Of a stretch of DNA of 60,059 nt, positions 27,367-36,374 are shown one piece after another. The stretch covers positions 1-60,059 of the forward strand of contig JAHFEK010000010.1 in the NCBI GenBank assembly GCA_023248495.1. Direction: 5' to 3'. The number at the start of each line of letters is the position of its first letter. Within the stretch, counting starts at the first letter, position 1. Under the pieces are notes generated by a model that worked only from the letters and a program-made list of their open reading frames with translations, was not told the DNA's origin and did not search any database. Source of the DNA: Nitrospinales bacterium (GTDB lineage Bacteria; Nitrospinota_A; UBA7883; JACRGQ01). The position numbers and the translations under genes are program-made.

Positions 27367-28344
27367 ATGAACGTGCGGATTCCATCGGCACAACAAGATA
27401 GGCTTCGGCTTGTGGCTGTGCTCCTCATCGTTCTTTCCGCTTGCGCCCATTTTGGGGCGGTATCGCCGGATGACCGCCTTGCGTCCGGCACCCATTCGGC
27501 GGCGATTAACGGGACGGCCATTGCCTATCACGTTCACGGCAAAGGGCCAATCTGCATCGTACACCCCGGCGGACCGGGAATTGGCTGGGATTACCTCCGG
27601 ATGCCATCGCTGGAAGAATATCTCACGCTGGTGTATCTGGAACCGGCGGGAAGCGGCGCATCCGGCGGACTGCCGAACGCCGCCGATTACACCTTTGAGC
27701 GGTACGCCGACGACATTGAAGGGCTGCGGCGGTATCTGGGCATATCGTCCTTTTACCTGTTGGGGCACAGCCACGGCGGCATGGTGGCGCAGACGTATGC
27801 GGTGAACCATTCCGGCAATCTGAAGGGACTGATTCTGTTCTCCACCACGCCGGTCACCGGCAAGGAGTGGATAGACGATCTATCCGCCAACCTGGGATGG
27901 TTTGCGAATGAGCCGTGGTTTAAAGAGGCGGCCCCCGCTTTCATGGGCATGGGCGTTTCCAAAACATCGGAAGAAGCGGCGGGTCTTTTCAAAAAGGCGG
28001 CGGGATTTTACTTTGCGGACTACACCGCCAACAAGGAGCGGATAGACGCCGCCGTGGCGAATATGCGCTTCAACATCGTCCCCTATCAAACATTTCTGTC
28101 CCTGCCGTTTGATGTGCGGCCGCGGCTGCACCGCATACATGCCCCCACGCTGATAATCGGCGCCGGCAAAGACCCCATTTGCAGCCTGAAATTTTCCCAA
28201 CAGATTCATGATGCCATCCCCGGCTCACATTTATCGGATATGGAGAAAAGCGGTCACATGGCGCATGTGGAGCAGCCGGAGGAGTTGGCGGCCGTCATAA
28301 GCGGCTTTATCGCAGATGTCGAAAAGCGGCAAGCCGGGAAATAA
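27367..28344 (+). CDS. Alpha/beta-hydrolase lipoprotein (proline iminopeptidase-like)
   Basis: A 325-residue alpha/beta hydrolase. The N-terminus is a lipoprotein signal with lipobox LSAC at about 22-25, so it should be lipid-anchored in the cell envelope. The nucleophile elbow is GHSHGGM and the catalytic histidine is in KSGHMAHVEQP; HPGGPGIGWDYL resembles the oxyanion region of prolyl iminopeptidases. The substrate is uncertain. The ATG at 27367 follows an AGGGGG ribosome-binding site. Monocistronic, convergent with the MNT gene. Confidence 0.82.
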   Translation: MNVRIPSAQQDRLRLVAVLLIVLSACAHFGAVSPDDRLASGTHSAAINGTAIAYHVHGKGPICIVHPGGPGIGWDYLRMPSLEEYLTLVYLEPAGSGASGGLPNAADYTFERYADDIEGLRRYLGISSFYLLGHSHGGMVAQTYAVNHSGNLKGLILFSTTPVTGKEWIDDLSANLGWFANEPWFKEAAPAFMGMGVSKTSEEAAGLFKKAAGFYFADYTANKERIDAAVANMRFNIVPYQTFLSLPFDVRPRLHRIHAPTLIIGAGKDPICSLKFSQQIHDAIPGSHLSDMEKSGHMAHVEQPEELAAVISGFIADVEKRQAGK

Positions 28345-28388
28345 TCCCTTGGCGGAGACTCCGCCGCCGGGGGGATCGAGGTTACGCG

Positions 28389-28727
28389 TTATTTAGATAT
28401 GGGGTAGACGGTTTCCCCGTCTTCGGCGAATTGCGCGAAGAGCGAGCCGCCGTTTTCAAATTCATCTTCGGTGAGCGTGATGATATCGAAGGGCACCTGG
28501 AACCGTTTCATGGCGGTAATCTCTGCGTTTTTCGTCAACGCCGCGCGCTCGAAAACGCTTTTCCCCGCGAAATCCTCCGAGATGACCAGCAGGTCGATAT
28601 CGCTTTCCTCCTGTTCGTCGCCGCGCGTGCGGCTGCCGAAAAGGATGATCCGTCCGAGGCGCATTCCTTCCGCGAGAAGGATGTCCCGCAGGCAGCCGAT
28701 GGCGGCTACAACCGTCCTTTTATCCAT
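28389..28727 (-). CDS. MNT-type minimal nucleotidyltransferase
   Basis: A 112-residue pol-beta-superfamily nucleotidyltransferase with the GSX10DXD site (GSRTRG then DID). In HEPN/MNT toxin-antitoxin pairs such proteins neutralise the partner by modifying it. It lies downstream of, and overlaps by 22 bp, a HEPN gene. See also the unrelated pair at 38364-39033. Confidence 0.85.
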   Translation of the reverse strand: MDKRTVVAAIGCLRDILLAEGMRLGRIILFGSRTRGDEQEESDIDLLVISEDFAGKSVFERAALTKNAEITAMKRFQVPFDIITLTEDEFENGGSLFAQFAEDGETVYPISK

Positions 28728-29098
28728 TCCAAAGATTTCCTTCCTTCCGCGAGAATGTCGCGGGTCATTTCTTCGTTGAACGTATCAAGCATTTTGTGCA
28801 GGTCGTCCGGGTAGCGGATCTGCGTGCTCACGCGGTTGAGCGTATAGAGGTAATCGAAAATTGGTTCCGGCACATGCAGTTTCATCCGTTCCACCAGATA
28901 AACCAGGCTATGCGTTTTGGGGGGAACGCGATGCAGGCGGGCGGTATAGACCCCTTTCAGCGCCTTTTCCAGCGCGAGGTGGCACATGAATACGGCGTAG
29001 AAGAACCGCCCGACCCCCAAAACGAGATCGGCGGTATCCATGTCGAAATCCGCCTGGCGCAGCCATTCCATCGGCTTTTTTTTCATGCGTATCCCCAT
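28706..29098 (-). CDS. HEPN domain protein
   Basis: A 130-residue all-helical HEPN protein (PF05168-like: ADFDMDTADLVL, HLALEKALKGVY, KTHSLVYLVERM, TQIRYPDD). It has no RX4-6H ribonuclease motif, so it may bind nucleotides or RNA rather than cleave. Forms a two-gene module with the MNT gene. A TAGAAT hexamer sits 6 bases before the ATG. Confidence 0.8.
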   Translation of the reverse strand: MGIRMKKKPMEWLRQADFDMDTADLVLGVGRFFYAVFMCHLALEKALKGVYTARLHRVPPKTHSLVYLVERMKLHVPEPIFDYLYTLNRVSTQIRYPDDLHKMLDTFNEEMTRDILAEGRKSLEWIKGRL

Positions 29099-29155
29099 GG
29101 GTTCATTCTACCCCGCCGAGGGGCGCAATTCACGCGGGGTTCACCGGCGGAAGAA

Positions 29156-30148
29156 TCAGGGAATTATGTTTCCCGCTTCGTCGTAGCCGGGAGGGGGCCA
29201 TTGGCCGAGACGGCGCAGAAGATTGCACCCGTATTCCTCGCAGAGGTAGAAGGTATACATGAAGTCGTCGCGGTCGATCACTTTTGCTTCCATGCCGGTG
29301 GCGGTTCCTTTGGCGCTTAAATATTCCAGCCGCACTTTGCCGTTCTCCGTCTCCTTGGCCCAGTAGCAGTTTTCGCCGCCGCCGATCACGTCCACCTTCT
29401 GGTGGTAGTGTCCGTCGATTTTGCCGTCGATGAGGGTGGCGGTCGGCTCGGCGTTATCGGAGCGTTTTTTTCCGGCGGAGGACGAATAGAATGACGCGCC
29501 GCCGCCGCCCGCGCCCGCCGCAGGCGTCAGGAACTTTGGTTTTACCCGGGGTTCCACGCGGGGAGCGGCGGCTGGCGCAAGCTGGGCGGCGACGTGCGGG
29601 GCCTCGGCCTTCGGCGCGTCCGGGGCCGCTTTGCCTATCGTGAAAGGGCTTACGCCGTAGCCCACTTTTTTCGATTTGTCCGAGGCGGCTCCCATGGCGA
29701 ACGATTGCACGGTGAGCGGTTTGTCGGAAAGGACGTTCTCCATCTTCTCGTTGAATTCGGCGGTGCCGAACGGTTTCAGGATGAAGTCGGTGGCTCCCGC
29801 CTTCAGCGCGGTGCTCATGTCGCCGGCGTGGCGCTTGTCGGCCACCAACAGAAAGCGGTAGTGGCCGGAATATTTCGACTTCATCGTTTTTATTAACTTT
29901 AACGCGCCGCCCGCGGGGGTTTCCCAGTCGACGATGATGAGGTCGAGAAGCAGTTTTGGCAGGGCCGCCTTTCCCAGAAGGCCCGCCATGCCGGAATAGG
30001 GGTCTATCGATGAGGCGATAGCCTGATCAAAGTCCTCTTGCGACTCCACCTCGAGCACATTCGGGCATCCGATCTTGCGGATTAATATGTCAATGATGTG
30101 ACGCGCCTTTACGTCTTTTTCAAACAGAATGATCTTTTTCGTTTCTAT
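29156..30148 (-). CDS. Response-regulator receiver protein with unknown C-terminal domain, possible ATA start
   Basis: A receiver (CheY-like) domain is followed by an Ala/Pro linker and a ~90-residue C-terminal domain of no recognised family. Visible receiver features are the phosphoacceptor in LIIVDWETP and the conserved lysine in FILKPFG. The first beta strand (KKIILFEKD) and helix lie upstream of the first usual start (GTG at 30058). Between the in-frame stop and that GTG there is no ATG, GTG or TTG; an ATA at 30148 follows AGGGGACAGGA at good spacing. I therefore extend to 30148 tentatively. It overlaps the bioF stop by 4 bp. Probably a phospho-switch with a protein-interaction output, as no DNA-binding domain is seen. 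Confidence 0.7.
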   Translation of the reverse strand: METKKIILFEKDVKARHIIDILIRKIGCPNVLEVESQEDFDQAIASSIDPYSGMAGLLGKAALPKLLLDLIIVDWETPAGGALKLIKTMKSKYSGHYRFLLVADKRHAGDMSTALKAGATDFILKPFGTAEFNEKMENVLSDKPLTVQSFAMGAASDKSKKVGYGVSPFTIGKAAPDAPKAEAPHVAAQLAPAAAPRVEPRVKPKFLTPAAGAGGGGASFYSSSAGKKRSDNAEPTATLIDGKIDGHYHQKVDVIGGGENCYWAKETENGKVRLEYLSAKGTATGMEAKVIDRDDFMYTFYLCEEYGCNLLRRLGQWPPPGYDEAGNIIP

Positions 30149-31323
30149 TGTCCTGTCCCCTTATATCCAACATCGACATGCTTGCTCAATGCCCGCATCA
30201 CCGTTTCCCGGTCCTGCCCGGTGTGAGCCAAGGAAAGCGTTAAGCGAAGCCGGGAAGTTCCTTCCTGGACGGCGGGGGGCCGGATGGCTTGAAGAAATAT
30301 CCCCTCATCCCACAGCAGCTTTGCGGTTGCCACAGTATCGCCCGCATCTCCGATAACGAGCGGTATTATATAGCTTTTGGATGAAATAGCAAAACCTGCG
30401 GTCTTTAGATGCCGGTGAAATTCCTCGGTAATCTGAATGAAAGCGTTACGTTCCGTTTGAAAATTCCCCAATATCTCAACCGCTTTCAAGTTTCCCGCCG
30501 CCACGGATGCCGGGAGGGCGGTGGAGAATATGAAGCTGCGCGCCTTGTTTAGCAGCCAATCGACGGTACTTTTTTTTCCCGCCGCGAACGCCCCTATGCC
30601 GCCGGCCGCTTTACCGAGCGTTCCCATAAGGATGTCGATATCACGTTCCACGCCGAACAGTTCCGGCGTGCCGCGCCCGTTTTTTCCCAACACGCCAAAT
30701 GCGTGGGCGTCGTCCACATAGACCCGCGCATCGTGTTTTTTTGCCAACGCGCAGATGGCGTCAAGCGGCGCCAAGTCGCCATCCATGCTGAAAAGGCCGT
30801 CGGTGATGATCCATCGCGCGCGCGCGGATCGCCCTTTTTGCAGAAGTTTTTCGAGGGTGCCCATGTCGCAATGCGGGTAGCGCGCGAATTCGGCGCGGGA
30901 GAGGCGGCAGCCATCCACCAGCGACGCGTGGTTGAGCTTGTCGGCGAGGATAAGATCCCCCTTGCCCGCGAGGGCGGGGATGACGCCGCTATTAGCCGAA
31001 AAACCGGTGCCGAACAGCAAGGCCGCTTCCGCGCCGAGAAATGCGGCGATGGTTTTTTCAAGCGCCGCATGGGGTGTCCGGGTGCCGGAGATGAGGCGCG
31101 AACCGCCGGAGCCGAATCCGTATCGGTCCAGCCCCTCCTTCACCGCCGCCACAATGCGCGGGTCGCGCGAAAGGCCGAGGTAGTCGTTGGAGCAAAAGAG
31201 AAGGAGGGTGCGCCCGTTTACGGTGACGGTGCGGGCGGAGCCTCCGTCGAAGGCGGTGGCGGCGCGCAGCAGCCCGCGGGCGGCCAGTTCTTCCAGCCCG
31301 GAGGAGAAAATGTCGTCAGTCAA
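30145..31323 (-). CDS. bioF: 8-amino-7-oxononanoate synthase
   Basis: PLP enzyme joining pimeloyl-thioester and alanine in biotin synthesis. It is 392 residues, with CSNDYLGLS, GSGGSRLISGT, DDAHAFGVLGKNGRG and the PLP lysine in MGTLGKAAGG. The start is TTG at 31323, overlapping bioB by 8 bp. The end overlaps the response-regulator gene. Confidence 0.95.
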   Translation of the reverse strand: MTDDIFSSGLEELAARGLLRAATAFDGGSARTVTVNGRTLLLFCSNDYLGLSRDPRIVAAVKEGLDRYGFGSGGSRLISGTRTPHAALEKTIAAFLGAEAALLFGTGFSANSGVIPALAGKGDLILADKLNHASLVDGCRLSRAEFARYPHCDMGTLEKLLQKGRSARARWIITDGLFSMDGDLAPLDAICALAKKHDARVYVDDAHAFGVLGKNGRGTPELFGVERDIDILMGTLGKAAGGIGAFAAGKKSTVDWLLNKARSFIFSTALPASVAAGNLKAVEILGNFQTERNAFIQITEEFHRHLKTAGFAISSKSYIIPLVIGDAGDTVATAKLLWDEGIFLQAIRPPAVQEGTSRLRLTLSLAHTGQDRETVMRALSKHVDVGYKGTGQ

Positions 31324-32308
31324 CGACCTCCAGCTCCAGATCGGCGATCATTTCCAGGTCGTCCGCCGCGGCGCGGCCTTTGGTGGTGAGGTAGTTTCCG
31401 ACCATCGCGCTGTTGGCTCCGGCAAAAAAGATGAAGGATTGCAGGCCGCGCAGGTTCACCTCCCGGCCACCCGCCACTTTGATGTCCGTAGCCGGCAGGT
31501 AGATGCGGAAGAAGGCAATGATCTTGAGAATCTCCAGCGGCTTGAGCGGCGGCTGGTTTTCCAGCGCGGTTCCCTTGATCGGGTTGAGAAAATTGAGCGG
31601 GATGGAGTCGACGCCGAGCTGGCGCAGTTCTTCGGCCAGCTCCACCCGTTGTTCGGGGGTCTCTCCCATGCCGAGGATGCCGCCGCAGCAGACGCGCAGG
31701 CCCGCCTTCTTCGCGGCGCGTAGGGAATCAACGTTTTCATCGTATGAACGGGTCGAGCAGATGTTGGGGTAAAAGCTGCGGGCCGTTTCCAGGTTGTGGT
31801 GGAATTCCTCCAGGCCGGCTTCCTTCAACGCGCGCGCCTCCCGTTCGTCAATAACGCCCAACGACGCGCAACGGTGAATGCCGACGGTGTCCTTCATCAC
31901 CCTGATTCGGTCAAGCAGTTCGTCGAATTCCCCTTTGCGGGTGGCGGCCCCTTTGCCGCTGGTAACGATGCCGAACTTGTGCGCGCCATTCGAAAGCGCG
32001 GTAGTGGCCGCCCGCGTGATGGCGCCGCCATCCACCAGCTCATAGGCCGGGACATCGCTGGACGCATGCGTTGATTGCGGGCAAAAGGCGCAGTCTTCGG
32101 GACAGCGGCCCGACCGCGCGTTGATGACCGAGCAGAGCGATACGCGGTTTCCTTTATAAAAGCGCCGCACGCGGTCGGCCGCCGCCATGAGCGGCATGAT
32201 GTAATCGCCGTGAAGGGCGAGGATTTCCAGCGCTTCACCGCCCGTCAGCGGTTCGTTGCGCAGCGCTTTTTCCATGCAGTTGTTTATCAGGGTGTATGGC
32301 TTGCTCAT
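31316..32308 (-). CDS. bioB: Biotin synthase
   Basis: Radical SAM enzyme inserting sulphur into dethiobiotin. It is 330 residues, with the SAM cluster motif in CPEDCAFCPQS, the auxiliary cluster residues, and YDENVDSLRAAKKAGL, CCGGILGMGE and PLNFLNPIKGT. The ATG at 32308 is the family start; a longer open frame upstream only reads through hsp20. It shares one base with the hsp20 stop (TAATG). bioA, bioD, bioC and bioH are not in the window. Confidence 0.96.
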   Translation of the reverse strand: MSKPYTLINNCMEKALRNEPLTGGEALEILALHGDYIMPLMAAADRVRRFYKGNRVSLCSVINARSGRCPEDCAFCPQSTHASSDVPAYELVDGGAITRAATTALSNGAHKFGIVTSGKGAATRKGEFDELLDRIRVMKDTVGIHRCASLGVIDEREARALKEAGLEEFHHNLETARSFYPNICSTRSYDENVDSLRAAKKAGLRVCCGGILGMGETPEQRVELAEELRQLGVDSIPLNFLNPIKGTALENQPPLKPLEILKIIAFFRIYLPATDIKVAGGREVNLRGLQSFIFFAGANSAMVGNYLTTKGRAAADDLEMIADLELEVVD

Positions 32309-32736
32309 TATTCTATTTCCACGCGGACGTATGCGGGGCTCTGTCCATTTTGTTTTTGCACCACGATCATCAGCACGCCGAAATGGTATTCGGCGTGAAC
32401 CTCGTCTTTTTTTACGATGACCGGCAGGCGAAGCGTGCGCTGGAAAGGGCCGTAGTTCCGTTCCACGCAGACGTACCGTCCGCGGCCGGTTTTCAGGTGC
32501 CGTTTTCCCCGGATCGTGATGTAGTTTTCGCTCATCTCGATGTGGACATCTTTTTCCTCCACGCCGGGGAGCTCGGCGTGGATCACCACCTCGCCGGCGG
32601 TTTCGTAGATATCCACCGGCGGCGCCCATGCCCGCACGCCGGAGTGGATGGGCCGCGCCCCGTTTTCAAAGAAACGCTCAAGCACGTCCTCCCGGGCGGA
32701 CGGTTCTTTGGGCGGGTACTGGCGGCGGTTGGCCAT
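32308..32736 (-). CDS. Small heat-shock protein, Hsp20/alpha-crystallin family
   Basis: A 142-residue ATP-independent chaperone. The alpha-crystallin domain spans about 38-130 (VDIYETAGEVVIHAELPGVE, then ENYITIRGKRHLK and RTLRLPVIVKKDEVHAEY). A TATACT -10-like hexamer lies at 32767-32772 on the minus strand. It heads an operon with bioB, bioF and a response regulator, all coupled by overlaps. Confidence 0.92.
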   Translation of the reverse strand: MANRRQYPPKEPSAREDVLERFFENGARPIHSGVRAWAPPVDIYETAGEVVIHAELPGVEEKDVHIEMSENYITIRGKRHLKTGRGRYVCVERNYGPFQRTLRLPVIVKKDEVHAEYHFGVLMIVVQKQNGQSPAYVRVEIE

Positions 32737-33055
32737 CGTGGGTCACTCCTTCATGTTAAGGAATAGAGTATACCAAAGTTGATGTCCGTTAAAAAAGGGA
32801 ACTCCCGCAATCCCGTGTTTGCGGCTAATAAAGCTAATTGCAATGCGCGAAGAAACGGCATTTTACCATGATTGAAAGCGTCAATGCCGTTTTGAGGGCT
32901 TGGCATGGTTTTCACCTATTGGGTAATTGGACGGCTGTTTGGTACCACAGGATTCATCCTGTGGTTGACCCCGAAGGGGGCAAGCTTTCTTGGCCTTTGC
33001 GGGCGAACAACAGAATGAATTCTGTTGTACCGAGTTCCACCATGAATAATCCGGT
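32737..33055. other. 319-bp intergenic region
   Basis: Contains the hsp20 promoter region (-10-like TATACT at 32767-32772, minus strand) and the 91-bp structured repeat of family A at 32941-33031. No gene is apparent in the remainder. Confidence 0.6.
32941..33031. repeat. Structured 91-bp repeat, family A copy 1
   Basis: Bounded by GGTACC and its near mirror GTTGTACC. It contains three hairpins: a 9-bp outer arm around ATTCAT, a central CCCC-GAA-GGGG, and a 10-bp right arm. An inverted copy of the same length lies at 51440-51530. The arms differ in sequence but largely keep pairing. Confidence 0.75.
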
Positions 33056-34147
33056 TTAGAAGGCCTCTTTTATGTAGATCACCACTCCCACCCCGCCGTC
33101 AACGTACGATACGTCCAACCGCGCATTATATCGTTCCGATGGATTAAGGGCAAAGCGCACTCCCGCCCCAACGCCATACTTGAACCGGTCGGCGGTGAAC
33201 TGGCTTGGGGAGGGCGAAACCTGCGCCGCTTCACCAAACAACGTCGCTCCGAATCTCCACCAGACCGGAAATCGGTATTCCGTTTGTAATGACACCATAT
33301 CCTGATCGCGGTACCTGCCGTTTTCTATCCCGCGAAGCAGCTTCGCGCCGTCCGGCGACGAAAGCTCCAGCAAAGGCGTGCCGGTGGATGAATACCGGAA
33401 AAACATGGCCAAGGCCAACACATTATTATCCGCCAACTCCGTATAATGGCGAAGATCAACCTGCCCCACTTCGTAATCAAACGCGCTCCCCAAAAATCCG
33501 CGATAGACAAAAGCTTCCAAGCTCATTAAATTCCCCATGTAGGGGGCGAATGTGTTGTCCCGCGTGTCGTAGCCGATTGACGCCTCAAGACCGGATACTT
33601 CCATGCCCTTTGCGCCCGGCGCACCGTCCGATTCAAGGCGGCCCCCCGCCAATGGCTTCACCGTATCTTTGCGGTAACGGTATCCGGCGCCGGTGAAATA
33701 ATTTCCCCACGCGCGCCGTTCCACGTACAGATACGCCTCCAGATTGTCGCTGTCGTAAAGCTCCGGCCTGCCCGGCGTGTCGTTCCCGATTCCGTAATAG
33801 TTGGCGGGCCATGCTTCGTAGGTGATGCGAGGCTTTACTTTCCACTCATCCCCGGGCATGTAGAAATCGGCAAAGATGTCCGCGATTTGCTGGTTTTTCT
33901 GGGTGGTTCTTGCGCTAAGGCCTATGGATGACGCCCGGGTGCCGGTGGACGCCTTTTCCGGAAAATAAACGGCCATCGCTCCATACTGCATTCCCGTCTC
34001 TTCCGTTCTGGCAATGATGGGCAAAAGCACCCACGACTGATGTTTCGTCCCGTCGGCCCCATCATCCGCGATGGCAAATAGTGGAGCGGTTAAAGCTATG
34101 GCGATTAATGCCAATAAGGTTCTGATTGACGGATTTATGTGCCTCAT
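33056..34147 (-). CDS. Omp85/BamA-like outer-membrane protein (surface antigen barrel)
   Basis: A 363-residue exported protein. A Sec signal (about 1-25, ending LFAIA) is followed by a beta-barrel of the bacterial surface antigen (D15/Omp85) type, seen in GLEASIGYDTRDNTFAP, TEYRFPVWW and a C-terminal GVVIYIKEAF. No POTRA repeats precede it, unlike BamA or TamA, so it is a barrel-only member of unknown role. The ATG at 34147 follows an AGGAA site; longer readings are not credible. It follows cinA by 23 bp. Confidence 0.82.
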   Translation of the reverse strand: MRHINPSIRTLLALIAIALTAPLFAIADDGADGTKHQSWVLLPIIARTEETGMQYGAMAVYFPEKASTGTRASSIGLSARTTQKNQQIADIFADFYMPGDEWKVKPRITYEAWPANYYGIGNDTPGRPELYDSDNLEAYLYVERRAWGNYFTGAGYRYRKDTVKPLAGGRLESDGAPGAKGMEVSGLEASIGYDTRDNTFAPYMGNLMSLEAFVYRGFLGSAFDYEVGQVDLRHYTELADNNVLALAMFFRYSSTGTPLLELSSPDGAKLLRGIENGRYRDQDMVSLQTEYRFPVWWRFGATLFGEAAQVSPSPSQFTADRFKYGVGAGVRFALNPSERYNARLDVSYVDGGVGVVIYIKEAF

Positions 34148-34170
34148 ATGGTTTTTCCTGTAATGGGGAA

Positions 34171-35421
34171 CTATCCGTTCCGCGCGGCGAGGATGTCGCG
34201 CAGAAAAAAAAGAGCCTCGTTGGCGGCCCGCCCGCGGATTGTTGCTCTCGATCCGGCGAGGTTGAGGCGGCGCACCTGCACCCATCCTAGGGCGGCTACC
34301 GCCACAAAAACGAGGCCGACCGGTTTTTCTTTGGTGCCGCCGCCCGGCCCGGCAACGCCGGTGACCGCAAGGCCGTAATCGGCCCCCAGCCGGGCGCGCG
34401 CCCCTTTGGCCATGGCCTCGGCGCACTCCCGGCTCACCGCGCCGTGATTTTTAATGGTGGCGGCGGAAACGCCGAGCATTTTTTCTTTCACCTTGTTGGC
34501 ATAGCTGATGACACCGCCGAGGAAATAATTGCTGCTGCCTGGGATGGCGGTGATTTTTTCCCCGATGCCCCCGCCGGTGCAGCTTTCCGCCACGGCCAGC
34601 GTTTTTCTCTGTTGGCCCAAAAGTTTTCCCACCGCGCTTTCGATGGTTTCATCATCAACGCCCCAGACATATTCCAGGATGGAGGGAGAGATCAGCTTCT
34701 CCGCTTTTTTCAGCCGTGCGCGGGCGGCGGCGGGCGTTGCGCCCCGCGTCAGCAGGCGGATATCCACCCTTCCATAGCCGGGCAAAAAAGCGATGTCGGC
34801 GAGTTGCCGCGCTTCGTCCAGCTTCGTCATCCGCCGCATCAGGCCCACTTCTCCCAGACCAGCCGTATGGAAGGTTTTTTCGGCGATGGTTACGCCGCCG
34901 CGGTGAATGAATTTTGGCGCTTCGTGTTCCAGCATGTAAAGCATTTCGTGCGGAACTCCCGGCAGAGCCAGGACTCGCTTGTTGAAAAAAAGGCCGGGGG
35001 CCGCCCCCATCCGGTTGCGGACCGCCACGGCGGCGGTAGGGATGTTGGCATACTCCCGGTTGATGGATGGCATCGGTTTACCCATGCGCTTGAAAAACGA
35101 TTGCACGTGGCGCAGGACGGCGGGATCGAATTTCGCGCCGCACTTGAAGAGGCGGCGGAGCGCTTCCTTGGTGAGGTCGTCGTGCGTGGGGCCGAGGCCG
35201 CCGGTGACCACGACGATATCGGCGCGGCGCATGGCGGCGCGCACGGATGCGATGATGGCGGGGACGGCGTCTCCCACGGATGATTTACCAACGATGCGGT
35301 ACCCGCGCCGGAGGAGGAAGCGGGCGATGGCCGCGGCGTTGGTATCCACCACCAGGCCGGTCATAAGTTCGTCGCCCACCGTGACGATGGCTGCGGTTTT
35401 GGGGTGGGGAGCCTGTTTCAT
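34171..35421 (-). CDS. cinA: CinA, nicotinamide-nucleotide amidase / ADP-ribose pyrophosphatase
   Basis: A 416-residue two-domain protein. The N-terminal molybdopterin-binding-like (COG1058) domain has VTVGDELMTGLVVDTN and VVTGGLGPTHDDLTKEA. The C-terminal PncC amidase domain starts near 260 with LAVAESCTGGGIGEKI and has AVTGVAGPGGG. It recycles NMN to NaMN in NAD salvage. It lies between a secreted protein gene and an outer-membrane barrel gene in one operon. Confidence 0.95.
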   Translation of the reverse strand: MKQAPHPKTAAIVTVGDELMTGLVVDTNAAAIARFLLRRGYRIVGKSSVGDAVPAIIASVRAAMRRADIVVVTGGLGPTHDDLTKEALRRLFKCGAKFDPAVLRHVQSFFKRMGKPMPSINREYANIPTAAVAVRNRMGAAPGLFFNKRVLALPGVPHEMLYMLEHEAPKFIHRGGVTIAEKTFHTAGLGEVGLMRRMTKLDEARQLADIAFLPGYGRVDIRLLTRGATPAAARARLKKAEKLISPSILEYVWGVDDETIESAVGKLLGQQRKTLAVAESCTGGGIGEKITAIPGSSNYFLGGVISYANKVKEKMLGVSAATIKNHGAVSRECAEAMAKGARARLGADYGLAVTGVAGPGGGTKEKPVGLVFVAVAALGWVQVRRLNLAGSRATIRGRAANEALFFLRDILAARNG

Positions 35422-35446
35422 CGGCGGGGAAAGCGGGGGCGGGAGC

Positions 35447-36295
35447 TCAGCGCTCCTGTACGTACGAAACCCGGTCGCCTATTTTCACCGCGGACTTGGA
35501 ACTGATAACCACGGCGGTGGCGGTTTCCTCTTTTACCAGGATCACCAGCGCCCGTCCGATGTCCTTGAGGATGCCGTGGGTTTCATCGCCGCGCTCCTTG
35601 TCGTACTCAACGACTTGAAACAGGTCGGCTTCCTTCACGCCATGTTTGCGTCCGACATTGAGGTACACGGTGTCATCCTGCGTGATGCCGTCTTTGCCGT
35701 AGCGCACATAAACGATTTTGCCATCGATGGTTTTGTCTTCCAGCGGGCGGTCGGGATCCATTTTAGGCGGCAACACGTTGAAACGCGGTATCAATCCGTC
35801 GCCGGAGAAAATCATTTCAAATCCCCTGTCCACGTGCGCCAAGGCGGCGCTTTCCGTCACGTTTTTCACGGAGATGAGACCGGCCATGGTCACGATATAC
35901 CCGATTTCATTGCGGGTGTCGGGATCTATCACCGCATCGGACCGGTGATAGATATAAAATTGATCTCCCACTTTCAAGCCGGCTTTGGTTCCGGCGCTGA
36001 TGTAAATATCGTCGCCGGGGGACGCGGCCCGTTTGTCGGGCTGCTGGAAGTCGATCACCGTGGCGAACGGATGGTCGTATCGGGCAAGGTAACCGGAAGT
36101 AAGCAACATCTCCATGGTGATGACGGGGCTCTCTTTTTCGTAAAACAGCGCGCGCGGCACATCGCGTTTTTGCACTTCTCCCGTGATTGCCACTTGCGTT
36201 GTTGAGGCTTCGGGCGCCGCTCCGGCCGTTTCCGCGCGGGCGGAAACAGCCAGTAGGGCGGTTAATGCCAGCGACATTAGGAGGTTATAACGCAT
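35447..36295 (-). CDS. Secreted protein of unknown function, FlgT-C-like repeats
   Basis: A 282-residue protein with a Sec signal (about 1-22, ending SARA). Three similar segments have the pattern D-x-I/V-Y-(I/L)-x-x-G-x-K-x-G-[LV]-K-x-[GA]-D-x-[FY] (ISAGTKAGLKVGDQFYIY, LNVGRKHGVKEADLFQV, SSKSAVKIGDRVSYV), resembling the small beta-domains at the C-terminus of FlgT and related envelope proteins. The function is unknown. The ATG at 36295 is favoured because TATAAT (36302-36307, minus) sits 6 bases before it. Confidence 0.65.
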   Translation of the reverse strand: MRYNLLMSLALTALLAVSARAETAGAAPEASTTQVAITGEVQKRDVPRALFYEKESPVITMEMLLTSGYLARYDHPFATVIDFQQPDKRAASPGDDIYISAGTKAGLKVGDQFYIYHRSDAVIDPDTRNEIGYIVTMAGLISVKNVTESAALAHVDRGFEMIFSGDGLIPRFNVLPPKMDPDRPLEDKTIDGKIVYVRYGKDGITQDDTVYLNVGRKHGVKEADLFQVVEYDKERGDETHGILKDIGRALVILVKEETATAVVISSKSAVKIGDRVSYVQER

Positions 36296-36301
36296 GGAGG
36301 G

Positions 36302-36367
36302 ATTATACACCGTATCATGGGGGGCTTTGCAAACCGTTTTCCAGGGACGGGGTGATTAGGGTATAAT
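36302..36367. promoter_or_regulatory. Divergent -10 elements close to both start codons
   Basis: Minus-strand TATAAT at 36302-36307 is 6 bases from the ATG at 36295. Plus-strand TATAAT at 36362-36367 is 7 bases from the ATG at 36375. Both genes would be transcribed without a leader. -35 elements are weak. Confidence 0.45.
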
Positions 36368-36374
36368 TGCCTCG

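Noticed and set aside
32308-32629. N-terminal extension of bioB to 32629
   Set aside because: The extra ~107 residues only read through hsp20 in another frame and are Arg/Pro-rich; ATG 32308 gives the normal biotin synthase start.
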